From positions 8,354,001 through 8,418,000 of the forward strand of contig NZ_CP109078.1 in NCBI RefSeq assembly GCF_035917455.1: a stretch of DNA of 64,000 bases. The letters are read 5' to 3'. Position numbers and translations under genes: made by a program. The notes under the pieces were generated by a model. That model did not search any database. It had not been told where the DNA came from and was given only the letters and a program-made list of their open reading frames with translations. Source of the stretch: Micromonospora sp. NBC_01796 (GTDB lineage Bacteria; Actinomycetota; Actinomycetes; Mycobacteriales; Micromonosporaceae). Below are positions 61,355 through 64,000 of this stretch, one piece after another (positions within the stretch are counted from its first letter, which is position 1; every line of letters starts with the position of its first letter).

Positions 61355-62035
61355 TCAGCGGTGCCGTGCGCCGCCGTCGACATGGACCGTCTCGCCCGAC
61401 ACCCATCCCGCACCCAGGAGCCACAGGGCGCTGTCGGTGACGTCCTCGAGCGTCCCGACCCTGCCTGCGAGGGAGGCTGCGGCGGCACTGTCGTACAGGG
61501 CACGGCGACGCTCGTTCGGGAGCCGGTCCCAGGTGCCGGAGTCGGTGATACCGGGCGCGATGGCGTTAACACGCAGCGGCGCGAGCTCGACGGCCAGGTG
61601 GGTGACCAGCGCGGCCAGGGCAGCATTCGCAGTACCTTTGACGACGGTGCCCGGCTTGGGCTGCCAGCCCACAATGCCGGAGAAGAACAGGAACGATCCG
61701 CCGGTGGGCATCCGGGGGGCGAAGTGCTTGGCCAGCAGCAGCGGGCCGACGACCTTGGCGGCGAACGCGGCCTGGATCTTGTCGTGTTCCAGGTCCGGCA
61801 CCGGCACGTCATGGTGAGCCGACGCGGTGGAGATCACGTGGTCGAAGGCGCCGAGCGACTCCGCGGCCCGCGCGATGGTGGTCTCGTCCGTGACGTCGAT
61901 CCGGACCTCGGGGCCAGACCGTGTGGCGACGACGACGTCGGCGCCGGCCTGCCCGGTGCGCCGGACGATCTCAGCGCCGATACCGCGAGCCCCGCCGACG
62001 ACCAGGATCCGCTTGCCTGTCAGGTTCTCTCTCAT
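61355..62035 (-). CDS. atypical SDR-family protein lacking the Tyr/Lys pair
   Basis: A 226-residue SDR from ATG 62035 (an ATG at 62053 is possible). It has the cofactor loop VVGGARGIGAEIV near the N-terminus and the APGITDSG and HVDGGARHR segments of the fold. Where classical SDRs have YxxxK, it reads KGTAN before AALAAL, so both catalytic residues are changed. This variant is known in a group of SDR proteins that may bind ligand or catalyse by another route. It is the first gene of the pair with the MFS transporter and is divergent from the HxlR regulator. Confidence 0.85.
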   Translation of the reverse strand: MRENLTGKRILVVGGARGIGAEIVRRTGQAGADVVVATRSGPEVRIDVTDETTIARAAESLGAFDHVISTASAHHDVPVPDLEHDKIQAAFAAKVVGPLLLAKHFAPRMPTGGSFLFFSGIVGWQPKPGTVVKGTANAALAALVTHLAVELAPLRVNAIAPGITDSGTWDRLPNERRRALYDSAAAASLAGRVGTLEDVTDSALWLLGAGWVSGETVHVDGGARHR

Positions 62036-62055
62036 GACCGCGACGGTATACATTT

Positions 62056-62081
62056 GCTACCGGTATCTTCAACGCTACCGG
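62056..62081. promoter_or_regulatory. direct repeat GCTACCGG in the SDR/HxlR gap
   Basis: GCTACCGG occurs at 62056-62063 and 62074-62081, 18 bp apart, in the short gap between the divergent SDR and HxlR genes. The second copy touches the HxlR ribosome site (GGAGG). HxlR-type proteins bind such gaps as dimers, so this is a candidate site. Confidence 0.4.
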
Positions 62082-62089
62082 GAGGACCC

Positions 62090-62494
62090 ATGGGTAAGGC
62101 GTACAACGTCATGGCGGCGACGTGCCCGAGTCGCACCGTGCTGCACCGCATCGGGGCGCGTTGGACGGTGTTCGCCGTCAACGCACTGGAGGACGGACCG
62201 ATGCGGTTCACCGAGCTCAAAGCGCACATCCGCGGAATCACCCCCAAGGCCCTCACCGAGACGCTGCGCGCCATGGAGGCCGACGGCCTGCTCACCCGTA
62301 CCGACCTGGGCGGTAACCCGCCCCACGTCGAATACGCCCTGACCGAACTCGGCCGCTCCCTGCTGGTTCCGCTGCGTGCCGTACGACAGTGGGCCGAGAC
62401 GCACGTCCCGGACATCCTCGCCGCGCGCGAACGAGCCGGCGTCCGGGAAGGCCTCAGCCTGACGATGCCTTCCCGGACGGCTGAGAACCACTAA
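62090..62494 (+). CDS. HxlR-family transcriptional regulator
   Basis: A 134-residue winged-helix protein from ATG 62090 with a GGAGG site 5 nt upstream. It has the family markers CPSRTVLHRIGARWTVFAVNAL near residue 12, FTELKAHIRGITPKALTETLRAMEADGLL and VEYALTELGRSL. HxlR proteins respond to aldehydes, oxidants or other small molecules and often control a divergent oxidoreductase. Here the targets are probably the SDR-MFS pair. It uses one Cys near residue 12, which in relatives can sense redox-active compounds. Confidence 0.93.
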   Translation: MGKAYNVMAATCPSRTVLHRIGARWTVFAVNALEDGPMRFTELKAHIRGITPKALTETLRAMEADGLLTRTDLGGNPPHVEYALTELGRSLLVPLRAVRQWAETHVPDILAARERAGVREGLSLTMPSRTAENH

Positions 62495-62659
62495 CCAAGA
62501 TCGCCGGAAACACCCTCCACGAGGCAGACCCACCTAACCTGGTTGTCTGATGAGCCGACAGTGGCAAGTCAGCATGCCAGCGATGGTGGCGAGAGCTTCG
62601 AGGTGACCCCTCCTCCCCAACAGCGCTCCCGTGTCGACCGGTCCTGCCGCTGTCACCTA

Positions 62660-62695
62660 CCGGCACCTCCCCGACCGCGGACCGGGAGGTGCCGG
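62660..62695. terminator. bidirectional terminator with 12-bp stem
   Basis: CCGGCACCTCCC at 62660-62671 and GGGAGGTGCCGG at 62684-62695 are exact complements with a 12-nt loop. It lies between the convergent HxlR and TauE genes and ends 7 bp before the TauE stop. Confidence 0.8.
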
Positions 62696-62702
62696 CACTG
62701 GG

Positions 62703-63617
62703 TCAACTGGGCCGAGATTCTGAGTCGCTACCGATCGCGACCGGATGCCGTTGCTGCTCCGTCAGGTGTTGACGGATCGAGTGGGCGACGGCGGCCGCCC
62801 ATACCGCGCAGACGACCGTGTAACAGCTGTAACGAACGGTGGCCGGGGCATCGAACCAGTCACTGCGAAGCAGGGTTCGGCTGTTGGTGAGCACGATCAT
62901 GCCGCCAACCGCGGAGCCGAGCACCCGGGGCGGGACCTTGCGTACGAGCCAGGCCGCGACCGGCGCGGCGACCACCCCGCCGATGAGCAGCGCGGTGACC
63001 CAGCCGAAGTTGATGTTCTCCGCACCGATCCCGAGCAGGAAGCCGAGGCTCGCCGCGACCGCGACCAGGAACTCGCTGGTGTCGATCGATCCAATGACCT
63101 TGCGTGGTTCGAGCCTCCCGCTGGCCAGGATCGCCGGGGTGCCGATGGGGCCCCAGCCACCGCCACCGGTGGCGTCGACGAAGCCGGCGAGCAGGCCCAG
63201 TGGACCGAGGAATCGCTTGCGAAGCGGCTTGCCCACGTTGCCCTGCGGCAGACCGAAGGTGGTGAAGCGAACCAGGAGGTAGCTACCGAGGGCAAGCAGG
63301 ATCAGCGACATGATCGGGGCCGCCGCGTCGGTGGAGAGGCTGGACAGGAAGGTCGCGCCGGCGAAGGCGCCGACCGCACCCGGAATGCCGATCCGAGCGA
63401 CGACCTTCGCGTCGACGTTGCCGAACCGCCAGTGGGCGGCACCCGAGGCGAGGGTGGTGCCTATCTCGGCGAGGTGCACGGTGGCCGAGGCAGCGGCGGC
63501 ATGGACGCCGACGGCGAGCAGCAGGGTCGTCGAGGTCACGCCATAGGCCATGCCGAGGCTGCCGTCGACCAGTTGGGCGCCGAGACCAACCAGGGCCAGC
63601 AGGAGGATTTTGCGCAT
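62703..63617 (-). CDS. TauE/SafE-family sulfite/sulfonate-type permease
   Basis: A 304-residue membrane protein with eight or so helices. ATG 63617 is chosen because the typical first helix KILLLALVGLGAQLVDGSLGMAYG follows directly. The conserved repeat GFVDATGGGGWGPIGTPAIL near 155-174 and the N-terminal AQLVDGSLGMAYGVTS are characteristic. The family exports or imports sulfite, organosulfonates or sulfoacetate. The substrate cannot be fixed. It stands alone on the minus strand near the window edge. Confidence 0.88.
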   Translation of the reverse strand: MRKILLLALVGLGAQLVDGSLGMAYGVTSTTLLLAVGVHAAAASATVHLAEIGTTLASGAAHWRFGNVDAKVVARIGIPGAVGAFAGATFLSSLSTDAAAPIMSLILLALGSYLLVRFTTFGLPQGNVGKPLRKRFLGPLGLLAGFVDATGGGGWGPIGTPAILASGRLEPRKVIGSIDTSEFLVAVAASLGFLLGIGAENINFGWVTALLIGGVVAAPVAAWLVRKVPPRVLGSAVGGMIVLTNSRTLLRSDWFDAPATVRYSCYTVVCAVWAAAVAHSIRQHLTEQQRHPVAIGSDSESRPS

Positions 63618-64000
63618 GAGGGACCACCAGTTCGTCGGAGGAGGTGGAAGCGGGGAGTTGAGGGCTCGGGTTGGACAGGCGGGTGGGCCGACCGTCCGAC
63701 AAGGCCTTGCCGGTCCGGTCACCGCCGACGCGCACCCGGCGTCGCCGCTGGACGCGCGCAGGCGTGGCGGCCCATCGGTACCCGGGGGTGTCGAGGAAAG
63801 GGCGTACGGGGGTCGCGTCGGGCTTCCGCCCTGGGGGATTCGCGAGGCACTGCGGCGCGGCCCGGTGGAGCGGACCGGCGTGTCGGCGGTGGTCGGTTCA
63901 GTGACGGTGGCCGGGCCGCCAGGTGCGATGACGAGGCCTTTTGTGAGCCGATTTCCCTCCTCTCCGGTCGGTGTTCCGACCCATTCGGCAGGACTCACCC
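63618..64000. other. no gene recognised up to the window edge
   Basis: The 383 bp upstream of the TauE gene hold reading frames on both strands, but their residue composition is Arg/Pro-rich and shows no family motif. The TauE frame stays open to the edge. I see no sulfate-type leader peptide or riboswitch motif. Confidence 0.6.

Overview
The window is a 64 kb piece of a high-GC actinomycete chromosome. The organism is most likely a Micromonosporaceae-type filamentous actinomycete, judged by codon use, SigE-type sigma factors, LAL and BTAD regulators, a secreted GH10-CBM2 xylanase and a large secondary-metabolite cluster. No tRNA, rRNA, insertion sequence or CRISPR array was seen.

Left arm (1-20.6 kb), mostly accessory and regulatory genes: the C-terminal part of a LuxR-type regulator, an SDR, an MmyB-like regulator, two tiny overlapping ORFs, a SAM methyltransferase, a bile-acid:sodium-symporter-like transporter overlapping a BTAD/AAA regulator, a DUF1330 protein, a SigE-family sigma factor with a membrane-anchored beta-propeller partner, and a xylanase. 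The xylanase faces the remnant of a secreted SGNH esterase across an operator-rich gap. Next come a tripartite tricarboxylate transporter (tctCBA, minus strand) with its divergent TctD/TctE-like two-component system, and an orphan TAXI-type binding lipoprotein.

Middle (20.7-29.3 kb): an alpha/beta hydrolase diverges from a TetR-ferredoxin-ferredoxin reductase-P450-ferredoxin operon, with a near-perfect TetR-type palindrome between them. Then an MMPL exporter and a divergent NarL-type histidine kinase.

Core biosynthetic locus (57.2 down to 29.4 kb, one continuous minus-strand transcription unit with many 4-bp overlaps): SbnB- and SbnA-like enzymes for L-2,3-diaminopropionate; a three-module NRPS (C-A-T-E-C-A-T-C-A-T-E); a terminating NRPS (C-A-T-TE); an MbtH protein; then ACP, KS, chain-length factor, two hot-dog dehydratase subunits (only one has the catalytic His), a ketoreductase, a CrtI/phytoene-desaturase-like flavoprotein, an O-methyltransferase and a DrrAB-like ABC exporter. 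I read this as a highly reducing type II PKS that builds a polyunsaturated acyl chain on a free ACP. The first condensation domain would pass that chain to a tetrapeptide line. Binding-pocket residues read by eye suggest basic residue (Dap?) - Phe - Gly-like - Asn. It would be an acyl tetrapeptide with a conjugated, possibly aromatised, lipid tail, tailored by the P450/ferredoxin operon and exported by the ABC and MMPL pumps. A NarL-type response regulator at the far end (57.7-58.3 kb) may pair with the kinase at 28 kb.

Right arm (58.3-64 kb): a degraded membrane-protein gene, a small lipoprotein, a Ser/Gly-rich mini-ORF, an MFS-SDR pair divergent from an HxlR regulator, and a TauE/SafE permease.
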